A stretch of 64,000 bases of DNA from Bradyrhizobium sp. SRS-191. Its GTDB lineage: Bacteria > Pseudomonadota > Alphaproteobacteria > Rhizobiales > Xanthobacteraceae. Below are positions 51,277 through 59,846 of the stretch, one piece after another (positions within the stretch are counted from its first letter, which is position 1; each line of letters opens with the position of its first letter). The notes under the pieces are model-generated. The model was not told the origin of the DNA. It saw only the letters and a program-made list of their open reading frames with translations, and ran no database searches. Position numbers and translations under genes: made by a program. The stretch covers positions 1 to 64,000 of the forward strand of contig NZ_JANBVS010000025.1 in the NCBI RefSeq assembly GCF_024586915.1, written 5' to 3'.

Positions 51277-52781
51277 ACGCGCCGGTTTCACGCAGCGGAT
51301 CCGATTACGGCTTGTTGGACCTCGCCGTGATCGGCGGCGGCATCAATGGCGCTGGTATCGCCCGTGATGCCGCCGGCCGCGGCCTGAAGGTGCTGTTGTG
51401 CGAGAAGGATGATTTCGCGCAGGGCACCTCGTCGCGCTCGGGCAAGCTGATCCATGGCGGCCTGCGCTATCTCGAATACTACGAATTTCGCCTGGTCCGT
51501 GAGGCGCTGATCGAGCGCGAGGTGCTGCTGGCCTCGGCGCCGCACATCATCTGGCCGATGCGCTTCGTGCTGCCGCATTCGCCGGAGCAGCGCCCAGCCT
51601 GGCTGGTGCGCACCGGGCTGTTTCTCTACGACCATCTCGGCGGCCGCAAGCAACTGCCGGCGAGCCGCAACGTCGACCTCGTCCACGAGCCGGAGGGCGC
51701 GCCGCTGCGGCCCGAATTCCGGCGCGGCTTCGAATATTCGGATTGCTGGGTCGACGATGCCCGGCTGGTGATCCTCAATCTCATCGATGCCGCGCGCAAG
51801 GGCGCCGTCATCCTGCCGCGCACCCGCGCGGTGAGCGCACGCCGCGAGGGCGATTGCTGGCGATTGGAGATGCGCTCCGAGACCGGCGAGCTGCGGAGCG
51901 TCCGCGCCAAGGCGCTGGTGAATGCCGCAGGTCCCTGGGTGCAGGACGTCGTGCAAGGCGTCGCCGGCCTCAACTCGGCGCACAATGTGCGGCTCGTGAA
52001 GGGCAGCCATCTGGTGGTGCCGAAATTCTGGAGCGGGTCGCAGGCCTATCTGCTGCAGAACACCGACCGCCGCGTCATTTTCGTCAACCCCTATGAAAAC
52101 GATCTCGCCCTGATCGGCACCACCGACATCGTGCATGACGGTCGTGCGGAGGACGTCGCGATCGACGGCGGCGAGATCGACTACCTGCTGGCGGTGCTCG
52201 ACCGCTACTTCCGCGCGGCGCCCGGCAAGGCGGATATCATCCACGCCTTCTCCGGCGTGCGGCCGCTCTACGACGACAACGCCGACAATCCGTCGGCCGT
52301 GACACGGGACTATGTGTTCGAGGTGCACGGCACGGCGGGACAGCCGCCGCTGCTGTCGATCTTCGGCGGCAAGATCACGACCTTTCGCAAGCTCGCCGAG
52401 CACGCGCTGGAGCGGCTCGGTCCGTGGTTTCCGCAGATGGGACCTGCTTGGACGTCGGGGGCCTGTCTGCCGGGCGGGGATCTCGGCGTCTCGTTCGAGC
52501 AGTTTCTCGACGATCTTGCAGCCGAGTATCAGGCCTTGCCGCGCGAGGCGGTGGCGCATTATGCGCGTCTCTACGGCAGTTGCGCCCGCGACCTGCTCGG
52601 GCCGGCGCGCACACGCGACGATCTCGGCCGTCATTTCGGCGGCACGTTTTATGAGCGGGAGCTGGCCTACCTGCGCGAGCGGGAGTGGGCACAGACGGCA
52701 GCCGACGTGCTGGACCGGCGCACCAAGCATGGGCTGCATCTCAGCCGCGCCGAGCGCGCGGCCTTCGAGGCGCAGCTTTGA
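51273..52781 (+). CDS. glpD: FAD-dependent glycerol-3-phosphate dehydrogenase family protein (GlpD/EryB type)
   Basis: 502 residues. FAD site AVIGGGINGAG (residues 18-28), then GTSSRSGKLIHGGLRYLEYY and the C-terminal DAO-C domain (SAVTRDYVFEV, FGGKITTFRKLAEHAL) are full-length GlpD features. Enzymes of this family oxidise glycerol-3-phosphate to DHAP, and the related EryB oxidises erythritol phosphate. Placed after an EryA-like kinase and an aldolase, oxidation of a polyol phosphate is at least as likely as a glycerol role. Translationally coupled to the aldolase; last gene of the operon. Confidence 0.9.
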   Translation: MNAPVSRSGSDYGLLDLAVIGGGINGAGIARDAAGRGLKVLLCEKDDFAQGTSSRSGKLIHGGLRYLEYYEFRLVREALIEREVLLASAPHIIWPMRFVLPHSPEQRPAWLVRTGLFLYDHLGGRKQLPASRNVDLVHEPEGAPLRPEFRRGFEYSDCWVDDARLVILNLIDAARKGAVILPRTRAVSARREGDCWRLEMRSETGELRSVRAKALVNAAGPWVQDVVQGVAGLNSAHNVRLVKGSHLVVPKFWSGSQAYLLQNTDRRVIFVNPYENDLALIGTTDIVHDGRAEDVAIDGGEIDYLLAVLDRYFRAAPGKADIIHAFSGVRPLYDDNADNPSAVTRDYVFEVHGTAGQPPLLSIFGGKITTFRKLAEHALERLGPWFPQMGPAWTSGACLPGGDLGVSFEQFLDDLAAEYQALPREAVAHYARLYGSCARDLLGPARTRDDLGRHFGGTFYERELAYLREREWAQTAADVLDRRTKHGLHLSRAERAAFEAQL

Positions 52782-52813
52782 TTGCTAAGGGCCGTGTGCC
52801 GGCTGCACGAGCG

Positions 52814-52828
52814 GCTGTCCGCGACAGC
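52814..52828. terminator. Small hairpin between convergent genes
   Basis: GCTGTC-CGC-GACAGC, a six-base perfect stem in the 47-base gap between glpD and the FAD oxidoreductase stop codon. Could serve as a weak bidirectional terminator; no T-run. Confidence 0.3.
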
Positions 52829-54103
52829 TCAGCGGATCCAGTCCAAGGCCTTGTAGTACGCGCCGACGAACGGCAGAAACCATGGCTTGCCGAAATGGCC
52901 GGGTACGACCGGCCAGCCGGCCTCCTTCATCGGATTGCGGTCGGGCCGGCCGAGCATGGCATCGGCCATGATCATGCCGAGATGGGTCGAAAGCTGCGCG
53001 CCGTGGCCGGAATAGCCCATCGCATACCACACGCCGTCCTGGCGGCCGGCACGCGGATAACGGTCGGCCGTCATGTCGACGAGCCCGCCCCAGCAATAGT
53101 CGATATCGATGCCTTTGAGCTGCGGGAACATCCGTTCCATCGCGTCGCGCAGGATCGCGCCGCTCCTGGCGTCCGACTGCTGATCCGAGGTCGCCGAGAA
53201 ACGGGCGCGGCCGCCGAAGATCAGGCGGTTGTCCGGCGATAGACGGAAGTAGTTGCCGATGTTCATCGAGTTGACGTAGGTGCGGTGGCCCGGCAGCACC
53301 GAAGCCGCCTCGGCCGCCGTCAGGGGGCGGGTTGCGATGATGAAGCTGCCGACGGCGATGATGCGGCGGCGGAAGTAGCTGAAGGTCGACGGGGTATAGG
53401 CGCCGGTCGCAAGCAGCACCTGATCGGCTCGCACCGTGCCTTTGGCGGTAGTCAGGCGAAACCCCTTGGCCTCGGGGACCTGCTCGGTGACCGCGGCGTG
53501 CTCGACGATGACGGCGCCGCGGCGGCTTGCAGCCGTGGCGAGGCCGGCTGCGAAGCGGCCCATATGCATCATCGCGCTCTTCCTAAACAGCATGGCGCCA
53601 TGGAAGGGCGAACCGATCTCCGATTCCAGATCTGCCGCCGAGAGCAGTGCCGTGTCCGGATCGACCTCGCGGTTGATGGCCTCGAAATTCCGGGCGATCG
53701 CATCGAAATGGGCGGGCTTGGACGCCAGCTTGAGCTTGCCGGAGCGGCGGAAATCGCAGGCGATGTTCTCCTCCGCGATCAGGCGCTCGAGCGTGTCGAT
53801 CGACTCGTCGAACGCCTTGTAGAGGGCGATCGCGCGCTCGGCGCCAAGCTCGGCCTTCGCGGCCGGATAGCTGTGCGCCAAGCCGTTGTTGAGATGCCCG
53901 CCATTGCGGCCCGACGCGCCCGAGCCGACGGAACCGGCTTCGAGCACGATGACCTTGGCGCCGGCCTTGGCGAGCTGCAGCGCGGCGCCGAGGCCGGTGA
54001 AGCCGCCACCGATCACGGCGACGTCGTAATGCCCCTCCACGGGCCCGGTGTGACCGCCGAAAAATGCGGCCGCAGTATCGCGCCAGTAGGAGACATACTT
54101 CAT
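52829..54103 (-). CDS. FAD-dependent amine/amino-acid oxidoreductase (PuuB/DAO family)
   Basis: 424 residues from the ATG at 54103 (a GTG three codons upstream also possible). FAD motif VAVIGGGFTGLGAALQLAKAG near residue 30, the GRNGG segment (SGASGRNGGHLNNGL), and the C-terminal WGGLVDMTADRYPRAG and YAMGYSGHG match DAO proteins of the gamma-glutamylputrescine-oxidase type. It would oxidise a secondary or primary amine. Second gene of a two-gene leftward operon with the HAD protein six bases upstream; the aminotransferase and transporter across the promoter gap suggest a shared amine pathway. Confidence 0.87.
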   Translation of the reverse strand: MKYVSYWRDTAAAFFGGHTGPVEGHYDVAVIGGGFTGLGAALQLAKAGAKVIVLEAGSVGSGASGRNGGHLNNGLAHSYPAAKAELGAERAIALYKAFDESIDTLERLIAEENIACDFRRSGKLKLASKPAHFDAIARNFEAINREVDPDTALLSAADLESEIGSPFHGAMLFRKSAMMHMGRFAAGLATAASRRGAVIVEHAAVTEQVPEAKGFRLTTAKGTVRADQVLLATGAYTPSTFSYFRRRIIAVGSFIIATRPLTAAEAASVLPGHRTYVNSMNIGNYFRLSPDNRLIFGGRARFSATSDQQSDARSGAILRDAMERMFPQLKGIDIDYCWGGLVDMTADRYPRAGRQDGVWYAMGYSGHGAQLSTHLGMIMADAMLGRPDRNPMKEAGWPVVPGHFGKPWFLPFVGAYYKALDWIR

Positions 54104-54117
54104 CGCGGGCACTCTGC

Positions 54118-54786
54118 TTAAAGACCGAACACGCCGGGCAGTTCGGAGACGTCCTTGATCTCGGTGTAGCCGTAGTAGGGATTGGCCGGCTCGTGGCCGC
54201 GGTTGACCCAGACCTTGCTCTTGATGCCGAGGTCGTGCGCCGTCATGAGATCGTAGCGGAACGAGGAGGAGCAGTGCGTGATGTCCTCAGGGCCGCAGCC
54301 GAGCATGTCGAACATGTATTCGAAGCCGCGCATCCGCGGCTTGTAGGACTGCGCCTGCTCGGCGGTGAACACGGCATGGAAGGGGGCGCCGAGCTTGGCG
54401 ACGTTCGAGGGGATCTGCCCGTTCATGGCGTTGGAGAGAATAACCAGCGGAATTTCCTTCGCCAGCTTGGCGAGCCCCGCCGGCACGTCCGGATGCGGTC
54501 CCCAGGTCGGCACGCGCTGATAGACCATCTCGGCGTCCTCCGGCTTGAACGGGATGCCGATCTTGCGACAGCTGCGGGCCAGCGCATTGCTGACGACCTC
54601 GGCATAGGGCTTCCAGGCGCCGAGGACTTCGTCGAGGCGATAGGCCGAGAAGACGCTGACGAACTCGTTCATCGCCGGCTCGGGGAGCGTTGCGCTGTAG
54701 AGATCGCGTGCGGCCTCAGCCATCTGGAAATTGGTCAGCGTGCCGTAGCAGTCGAAGGTTACGTATTTCGGACGAAAGCGGCTCAT
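54118..54786 (-). CDS. HAD type II (haloacid-dehalogenase-like) protein, atypical active site (first)
   Basis: 222 residues, normal for L-2-haloacid dehalogenases. Motif I is FDCYGTL (residues 10-16), motif II VILSNAMNG, and the conserved Lys occurs in YKPR. The late motif, SSNxxD in true dehalogenases (with Ser175, Asn177 and Asp180 of L-DEX), reads SSFRYD: the Asn position is Phe. This argues against standard dehalogenation and for another hydrolase role. GAGGA precedes the start. First gene of the operon with the FAD oxidoreductase. Confidence 0.85.
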   Translation of the reverse strand: MSRFRPKYVTFDCYGTLTNFQMAEAARDLYSATLPEPAMNEFVSVFSAYRLDEVLGAWKPYAEVVSNALARSCRKIGIPFKPEDAEMVYQRVPTWGPHPDVPAGLAKLAKEIPLVILSNAMNGQIPSNVAKLGAPFHAVFTAEQAQSYKPRMRGFEYMFDMLGCGPEDITHCSSSFRYDLMTAHDLGIKSKVWVNRGHEPANPYYGYTEIKDVSELPGVFGL

Positions 54787-54954
54787 GGATCCTCACGCGG
54801 GCTATGATCTCGGCGTCCGATGATAGGCCGGCAGGCCAGCATAAGATGCGGCTTTGCCCCGGTTCTACGGCGGAAGATGTTGTTGGCATCAGCGCCTTCA
54901 GACGATTTGCCGGGGGATGCTCCCTCAGACTCCCGGTGGATTGGGAGTACATGC
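54787..54954. promoter_or_regulatory. Divergent promoter gap
   Basis: 168 bases between the HAD-FAD oxidoreductase operon and the GNAT-aminotransferase genes. It must hold promoters for both; no clear operator was recognised. Confidence 0.35.
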
Positions 54955-55821
54955 ATGATGTCCAACGCCGCGAACCTGGTGGCTTTCAGCAGGGATCACC
55001 TGGATGCCGCGACGGAGTTGTCGCGTCAGGCCCGCTGGCCGCATCGCCGCGAGGATTGGCAGATGGCTCTTGCGCTCAGCAAGGGCTGCGTTGCGGTCCG
55101 CGCGGATACGCGCGTGATCGGGACCGTGCTGATGACGCCCTATGGCGGCGACGCCGGCACCATCAACATGGTCATCGTCGACGAGGCCGAGCGGGGGCAG
55201 GGGCTGGGACGACGCCTGATGCAGCAGGCGATGACGCTTGCGGGCGACCGCCGGCTGCAGCTCGTCGCGACCGAGGATGGCCTGCCGCTCTATGAGAAGC
55301 TCGGCTTCTGTCGGTCGGGCGAGATCGTCCAGCACCAGGGACATCTCGTGCAGGCGGTCGCGCAGTGCGATGCCGTGCGTGCGGCGACGACGGAGGACGT
55401 TGCCGCGATCACCGTGCTGGACGCTGCGGCGTTCGGCGCGGACCGCGGCGTACTGATTGCACATCTCGCTGTTGTCGGCGAGTTCGCGGTGCTCGAGCGA
55501 GACGGTCGATTGGCCGGCTTCGCGGCGCTGCGTCGCTTCGGCCGCGGCCTCGTGATCGGTCCGGTCGTCGGCGCGGGTCTCGACGACGCCAAGGCCCTTG
55601 TCGCGCACTTTCTTTCCGGGCGGCAAGGCGAATTCATCCGCGTCGACACCGCCATCGAGAGCGGGCTTGCGCCGTGGCTGACAAGCCTCGGCTTCGATCA
55701 TGTCGGCGGCGGCATCGTCATGCGCCGCCCCGCGGCAAGGGACGGGACGCGGCCGTCCGCAACCTCATTTGCCTCGCCATTCGCCTCAACATTTGCCTTG
55801 GCCAGCCAGGCGTTCGGCTGA
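54955..55821 (+). CDS. GNAT N-acetyltransferase with Acetyltransf_18-like C-terminal domain
   Basis: 288 residues from the ATG at 54955 (GGGAG seven bases upstream; next ATG one codon later). Residues 1-140 form a GNAT domain with the acetyl-CoA loop GQGLGRRLM and EKLGF near its end. Residues about 145-270 look like the Acetyltransf_18 domain (FAVLERDGRLAGFAALRRFG, LAPWLTSLGFDHVGGGIVM) found with YitH-like proteins. The last 30 residues are Ser/Ala-rich. It lies 13 bases upstream of the aminotransferase, so both are likely co-transcribed. It may acetylate the amine substrate. Confidence 0.85.
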   Translation: MMSNAANLVAFSRDHLDAATELSRQARWPHRREDWQMALALSKGCVAVRADTRVIGTVLMTPYGGDAGTINMVIVDEAERGQGLGRRLMQQAMTLAGDRRLQLVATEDGLPLYEKLGFCRSGEIVQHQGHLVQAVAQCDAVRAATTEDVAAITVLDAAAFGADRGVLIAHLAVVGEFAVLERDGRLAGFAALRRFGRGLVIGPVVGAGLDDAKALVAHFLSGRQGEFIRVDTAIESGLAPWLTSLGFDHVGGGIVMRRPAARDGTRPSATSFASPFASTFALASQAFG

Positions 55822-55834
55822 ACCGGAGATCGTC

Positions 55835-57211
55835 ATGCTCAGCAACTCGCTCATCGAACTCGATCGCGCCCATCTGGTGCACCCCGTCGCATCCTATCGC
55901 GGACATGAGGCCTCGGGCGCGCGGGTCCTCGCTTCGGCCAAGGGCGCTGTCGTCACGGACGCCTCCGGCCACCAGCTGGTCGATGGCTTCGCCGGCCTGT
56001 GGTGCGTCAATGCCGGCTATGGCCATGACAGCATCGTGGAGGCTGCGGCGCGGCAGATGCGCGAGCTGCCTTATGCGACCGGCTATTTCAGCCTCGCATC
56101 GGAGCCCGCCATCCGGCTCGCCGCGGCGTTGGCCGAGCGTGCGCCGGGCGATCTCAACCACGTCTACTTCACGCTGGGCGGCTCGGACGCGGTCGACAGC
56201 ACGGTCCGCTTCATCCACTATTATTGGCACGCGAAGGGACAGAAGCAGCGCGACCAGTTCATCACGCTGCAGCAGGGTTATCATGGCTCCTCGACGGTCG
56301 GCGCCGGTCTGACGGCGTTGCCTGCCTTCCACACCAATTTCGGCGTGCCGCTGAGCTGGCAGCACAAGATCCCGTCGCATGATTGCTATCGCAATCCGGT
56401 CGGCAGCAATCCCGAGGCGATCATTGCGGCGTCGCTCGCCGCGCTCGAGGCCAAGATCGCCGAGGTGGGCGGGCCGCAGCGGGTGGCGGCGTTCTATGCC
56501 GAGCCGATCCAGGGCTCGGGCGGCGTGCTGGTGCCGCCTGACGGCTGGATGAAGGCGATGCGCGAGCGCTGCCGGCAGCATGGCATCCTGTTCGTTGCCG
56601 ATGAGGTGATCACCGGATTCGGCCGCACCGGTCCCTTGTTTGCCTGCACCGATGACGACATCGTTCCCGACTTCATGACGGTGGCCAAGGGCCTGACCTC
56701 GGGCTATGTGCCGATGGGCGCGGTCCTGATGTCCGATCATGTCTATGGCGTGATCGCCGACGGGGCAGGGATGTCGGCGGTGGGGCACGGCTATACCTAT
56801 TCGGCGCATCCGGTGAGCGCGGCCGTCGGCCTTGCCGTGCTCGAATTGTATGAAAGCGGTCTGCTGGAGAACGGCCGGCGTGCCGGTGCGCGGCTGATGG
56901 CCGGCCTGCGTGCGCTGCAGGATCACCCGCTGGTCGGCGACGTTCGCGGCCGTGGCCTGCTGGCGGCGATCGAGCTCGTCGTCGACAAGGAGCGCAAGAC
57001 GCCGCTGCCGGCGAGCGCCGAGCCGTCGCGCCGCATCTTCGATCGCGCCTGGGCGAACGGGCTGGTCATCCGCGCCTTCCCGACGGGGGTGCTCGGTTAC
57101 GCCCCGCCGCTGTGCTGCACCGATGCCGACATCGATGCCATCATCGAGCGGACCGCGCGGACGCTCGACCAGACCCTGGCCGACCCGGACGTCCGCCAAG
57201 CCATGGCGTGA
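55835..57211 (+). CDS. Class III (omega) aminotransferase
   Basis: 458 residues. Start at 55835 has GGAG seven bases upstream; a longer reading from 55700 overlaps the GNAT gene and is rejected. Fold-type I PLP features: GFAGLWCVNAGYG, TLGGSDAVDSTVRF, the Asp of FVADEVITGFGRTG, and the PLP-binding Lys in TVAKGLTSGYVPMGA. Transfers an amino group from a diamine or omega-amino acid to a keto acid (putrescine- or beta-alanine-pyruvate type). Works with the transporter, FAD oxidase and GNAT of this locus; exact donor unknown. Confidence 0.92.
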   Translation: MLSNSLIELDRAHLVHPVASYRGHEASGARVLASAKGAVVTDASGHQLVDGFAGLWCVNAGYGHDSIVEAAARQMRELPYATGYFSLASEPAIRLAAALAERAPGDLNHVYFTLGGSDAVDSTVRFIHYYWHAKGQKQRDQFITLQQGYHGSSTVGAGLTALPAFHTNFGVPLSWQHKIPSHDCYRNPVGSNPEAIIAASLAALEAKIAEVGGPQRVAAFYAEPIQGSGGVLVPPDGWMKAMRERCRQHGILFVADEVITGFGRTGPLFACTDDDIVPDFMTVAKGLTSGYVPMGAVLMSDHVYGVIADGAGMSAVGHGYTYSAHPVSAAVGLAVLELYESGLLENGRRAGARLMAGLRALQDHPLVGDVRGRGLLAAIELVVDKERKTPLPASAEPSRRIFDRAWANGLVIRAFPTGVLGYAPPLCCTDADIDAIIERTARTLDQTLADPDVRQAMA

Positions 57212-57287
57212 AAGATGGCGTGAAAGCGGGCAAGGACCGCTCGCTGCTTATGCAGCAACGCCGATATGTCGGGGCCCGCTCCTATTC

Positions 57288-57299
57288 GCAATTTTCTGC
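57288..57299. promoter_or_regulatory. Possible Lrp-type half-site
   Basis: GCAATTTTCTGC, 79 bases upstream of the second HAD gene. Its ten-base word AATTTTCTGC is identical, on the opposite strand, to part of the palindrome upstream of the Lrp/AsnC gene (63845-63854). Suggests shared control; binding is inferred. Confidence 0.35.
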
Positions 57300-57378
57300 C
57301 GTCGGGTCCCGGCAATTCGGAAGCTTTCGCCGAAACCCGGCTTCACACTAGGATCGACGACGCGGAAGGCCTCGCAGA

Positions 57379-58098
57379 ATGACCCAGCTCGATCTCGCTC
57401 AATTCAGGTACCTGACCTTCGACGTGGTCGGCACGCTGATCGACTTCGAAGGCGGGATCGTCTCCAGCCTCGCCGAGATCGCGGCGGATGCGAACAGGGC
57501 TGTCGACGGCGAGCAGGCGCTCAGCCTGTACCGCGCTGCACGCTATGCCGCTGATGCCGACCGCTTTCCGGATGATCTCGTCCGCGTCTATGACATCATT
57601 GCCCCGCAGCTCGGTCTGCCCCGGCAGACCGCGCTCGGCGAACGTTTCCGTGATTCAGCCGCGCGCTGGAAAGCCTTTCCGGACAGCGCCGCAGCGATGG
57701 CCCGTCTCGCCAAGCGCTACAAGCTGATCGCGATGACGAACGCGCGGCGCTGGGCGATGGATCATTTCGAGCGCGCGCTGGGCTCGCCATTCCATGCAAC
57801 CTTCACGGTCGACGACACCGGGACGGAGAAGCCGGATCCTGCCTTCTTCGCCCAGGTGCTCGCGTTTGTCGCGCGCGACGGCGGCAGCAAGTCCGAGATC
57901 CTGCATGTCGCGCAGAGCCAGTATCACGACATCGGCATCTCCCGTCAGCTCGGCATCGCCAATTGCTGGATCGAGCGCCGCCACGACAAGCAGGGCTATG
58001 GCGGCACAATCGAGCCGGCATCGTTCACCAGGCCGGATTTTCATTTCCGCTCGATGGCCGAGCTGGCCGACGCCGTGGACCACGTGCCCGCCACGTGA
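57379..58098 (+). CDS. HAD type II protein, atypical active site (second)
   Basis: 239 residues of the same family as the protein at 54118. Motif I FDVVGTL, with Val in place of Tyr, then AMTNARRWAMDHF and TEKPDPAFF. The late motif reads QSQYHD where dehalogenases have SSNxxD, so the Ser175 and Asn177 equivalents are both Gln while the Asp is kept. A function other than dehalogenation is likely. GGAAGG precedes the start. Placed 167 bases after the aminotransferase and 52 bases before the transporter. Confidence 0.85.
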   Translation: MTQLDLAQFRYLTFDVVGTLIDFEGGIVSSLAEIAADANRAVDGEQALSLYRAARYAADADRFPDDLVRVYDIIAPQLGLPRQTALGERFRDSAARWKAFPDSAAAMARLAKRYKLIAMTNARRWAMDHFERALGSPFHATFTVDDTGTEKPDPAFFAQVLAFVARDGGSKSEILHVAQSQYHDIGISRQLGIANCWIERRHDKQGYGGTIEPASFTRPDFHFRSMAELADAVDHVPAT

Positions 58099-58150
58099 AG
58101 CGCGCGACTGACGAATTCATTCTGCCGGATCGAAACAGGGGACGGATGAC

Positions 58151-59758
58151 ATGAGCCACGAGATCTCCAACTGGACTGCTGCGGATGATGGGCTGGTCGA
58201 GGCTGCGATCCGGCGCGGCGCCTCGCGCCGCGATCTCCTGAAGATGATGCTCGCGAACGGCGTCGCATTCGCTGCCGGCAGCACCATCCTCGGCCGCGCC
58301 GAGCGCGCATTCGCGGCGAGCCCGAAGCGGGGCGGGGCGATCAAGGCGGCGGGATGGTCGACCTCGACGGCCGATACGCTTGATCCGGCCAAGGCCTCGT
58401 TGTCGACCGACTATGTTCGCTGCTGCTCGTTCTACAATCGGCTCACGACGCTGGACAAGAGTGGCGCGGCGCAGATGGAGCTTGCGGAGTCGATCGAGTC
58501 CCAGGATGCGCAGACCTGGACCGTGAAGCTCAAGAAGGGCGTCACCTTTCACGATGGCAAGCCGCTGACGGCGGCCGACGTCGTGTTCTCGCTGAAACGG
58601 CACCTCGACAAGGCGATCGGTTCGAAGGTCGCCAAGATCGCGGCGCAAATGACCGGCTTCAAGGCGGTCGACAAGACCACCGTCGAGATCACCTTGGCGA
58701 GCCCGAATGCCGACCTGCCGATGATCCTGGCGCTGCATCACTTCATGATCGTGGCCGACGGCACCACCGACTTCTCCAAGGCGAACGGCACCGGCGCCTT
58801 CGTTCGCGAGGTCTTCGAGCCGGGCGTGCGCTCCGTCGGCGTGCGCAACAAGAACTATTTCAAGGACGGTCCCTATCTCGACCAGGTCGAGTTCATCGCG
58901 ATCACCGAGGAGAATGCGCGCGTCAATGCGTTGCTCTCCGGCGACATCCAGCTGGCCGCCAACATCAATCCGCGCTCGCTCCGGCTGATCGAGGGCAAGG
59001 AGGGGATCGCGCTGTCGAAGTCGACGAGCGGCAATTATACCGACCTCAACATCCGCCTCGACATGGCGCCGGGCAACAAGAAGGATTTCATCGATGGCAT
59101 GAAGCACCTGGTGAACCGCGAGCAGATCGTCAAATCGGTGCTGCGCGGCTTCGGTGTCGTCGGCAACGACCAGCCGGTGTCGCCGGCCAACTTCTTCCAC
59201 AACCCCGACCTGAAGCCCAAGCCGTTCGATCCGGACAAGGCGAAGTCGCTGTTCCAGAAGGCCGGTGTGCTCGGCACCTCGATTCCGGTCGTGACCTCGG
59301 AAGCCGCGAACTCCGCGATCGAGATGGCCATGGTGATCCAGGCCTCGGCGGCCGCGATCGGCCTCACGCTCGACGTGCAGCGCGTTCCCTCGGACGGCTA
59401 TTGGGACAATTACTGGCTGAAGGCGCCGGTCCATTTCGGCAACATCAATCCGCGCCCGACGCCGGACATCCTGTTCTCGCTGCTCTACGCCTCCGAGGCG
59501 CCGTGGAACGAGAGCCGCTACAAGTCCGAGAAGTTCGACAAGATGATGCTCGAGGCGCGCGGCCTGCTCGACCAGGCCAAGCGCAAGCAGATGTATGCCG
59601 AGATGCAGGTGATGATCGCGGAGGAGGCGGGCACCATCGTGCCGGCCTACATCTCCAACATCGATGCCACCTCGTCGAAGCTGAAGGGCTTGGAGCCGAG
59701 CCCGCTCGGCGGCATGATGGGGTATGCCTTCGCTGAATATGTCTGGCTCGATTCGTGA
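58151..59758 (+). CDS. Peptide/opine-type ABC transporter substrate-binding protein (SBP family 5)
   Basis: 535 residues. Twin-arginine signal with SRRDLLKMM near residue 28 and the AAGSTILGRAERAFA cleavage region. Family 5 features: ADTLDPAKASLSTDY, LAESIESQDAQTWTVKLKKG, VTFHDGKPLTAADVVFSLKR. It binds a peptide, opine or similar amino compound for the permeases downstream. GGGGAC region before the ATG. First gene of the transporter operon. Confidence 0.92.
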   Translation: MSHEISNWTAADDGLVEAAIRRGASRRDLLKMMLANGVAFAAGSTILGRAERAFAASPKRGGAIKAAGWSTSTADTLDPAKASLSTDYVRCCSFYNRLTTLDKSGAAQMELAESIESQDAQTWTVKLKKGVTFHDGKPLTAADVVFSLKRHLDKAIGSKVAKIAAQMTGFKAVDKTTVEITLASPNADLPMILALHHFMIVADGTTDFSKANGTGAFVREVFEPGVRSVGVRNKNYFKDGPYLDQVEFIAITEENARVNALLSGDIQLAANINPRSLRLIEGKEGIALSKSTSGNYTDLNIRLDMAPGNKKDFIDGMKHLVNREQIVKSVLRGFGVVGNDQPVSPANFFHNPDLKPKPFDPDKAKSLFQKAGVLGTSIPVVTSEAANSAIEMAMVIQASAAAIGLTLDVQRVPSDGYWDNYWLKAPVHFGNINPRPTPDILFSLLYASEAPWNESRYKSEKFDKMMLEARGLLDQAKRKQMYAEMQVMIAEEAGTIVPAYISNIDATSSKLKGLEPSPLGGMMGYAFAEYVWLDS

Positions 59759-59777
59759 ATGCCGTTTGAGACGCGTA

Positions 59778-59800
59778 GCGCCGGTCACGCAGACCGGCGC
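59778..59800 (+). other. Intercistronic stem-loop after the binding-protein gene
   Basis: GCGCCGGTC-ACGCA-GACCGGCGC, a perfect nine-base stem in the 88-base gap between the binding-protein and permease genes, without a T-run. Similar in placement to the stem-loop at 43744 in the other ABC operon. Confidence 0.6.
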
Positions 59801-59846
59801 CGCGGCAACGACCATCATCCGCTGACCAGGCTAACGGGCGCATCGT

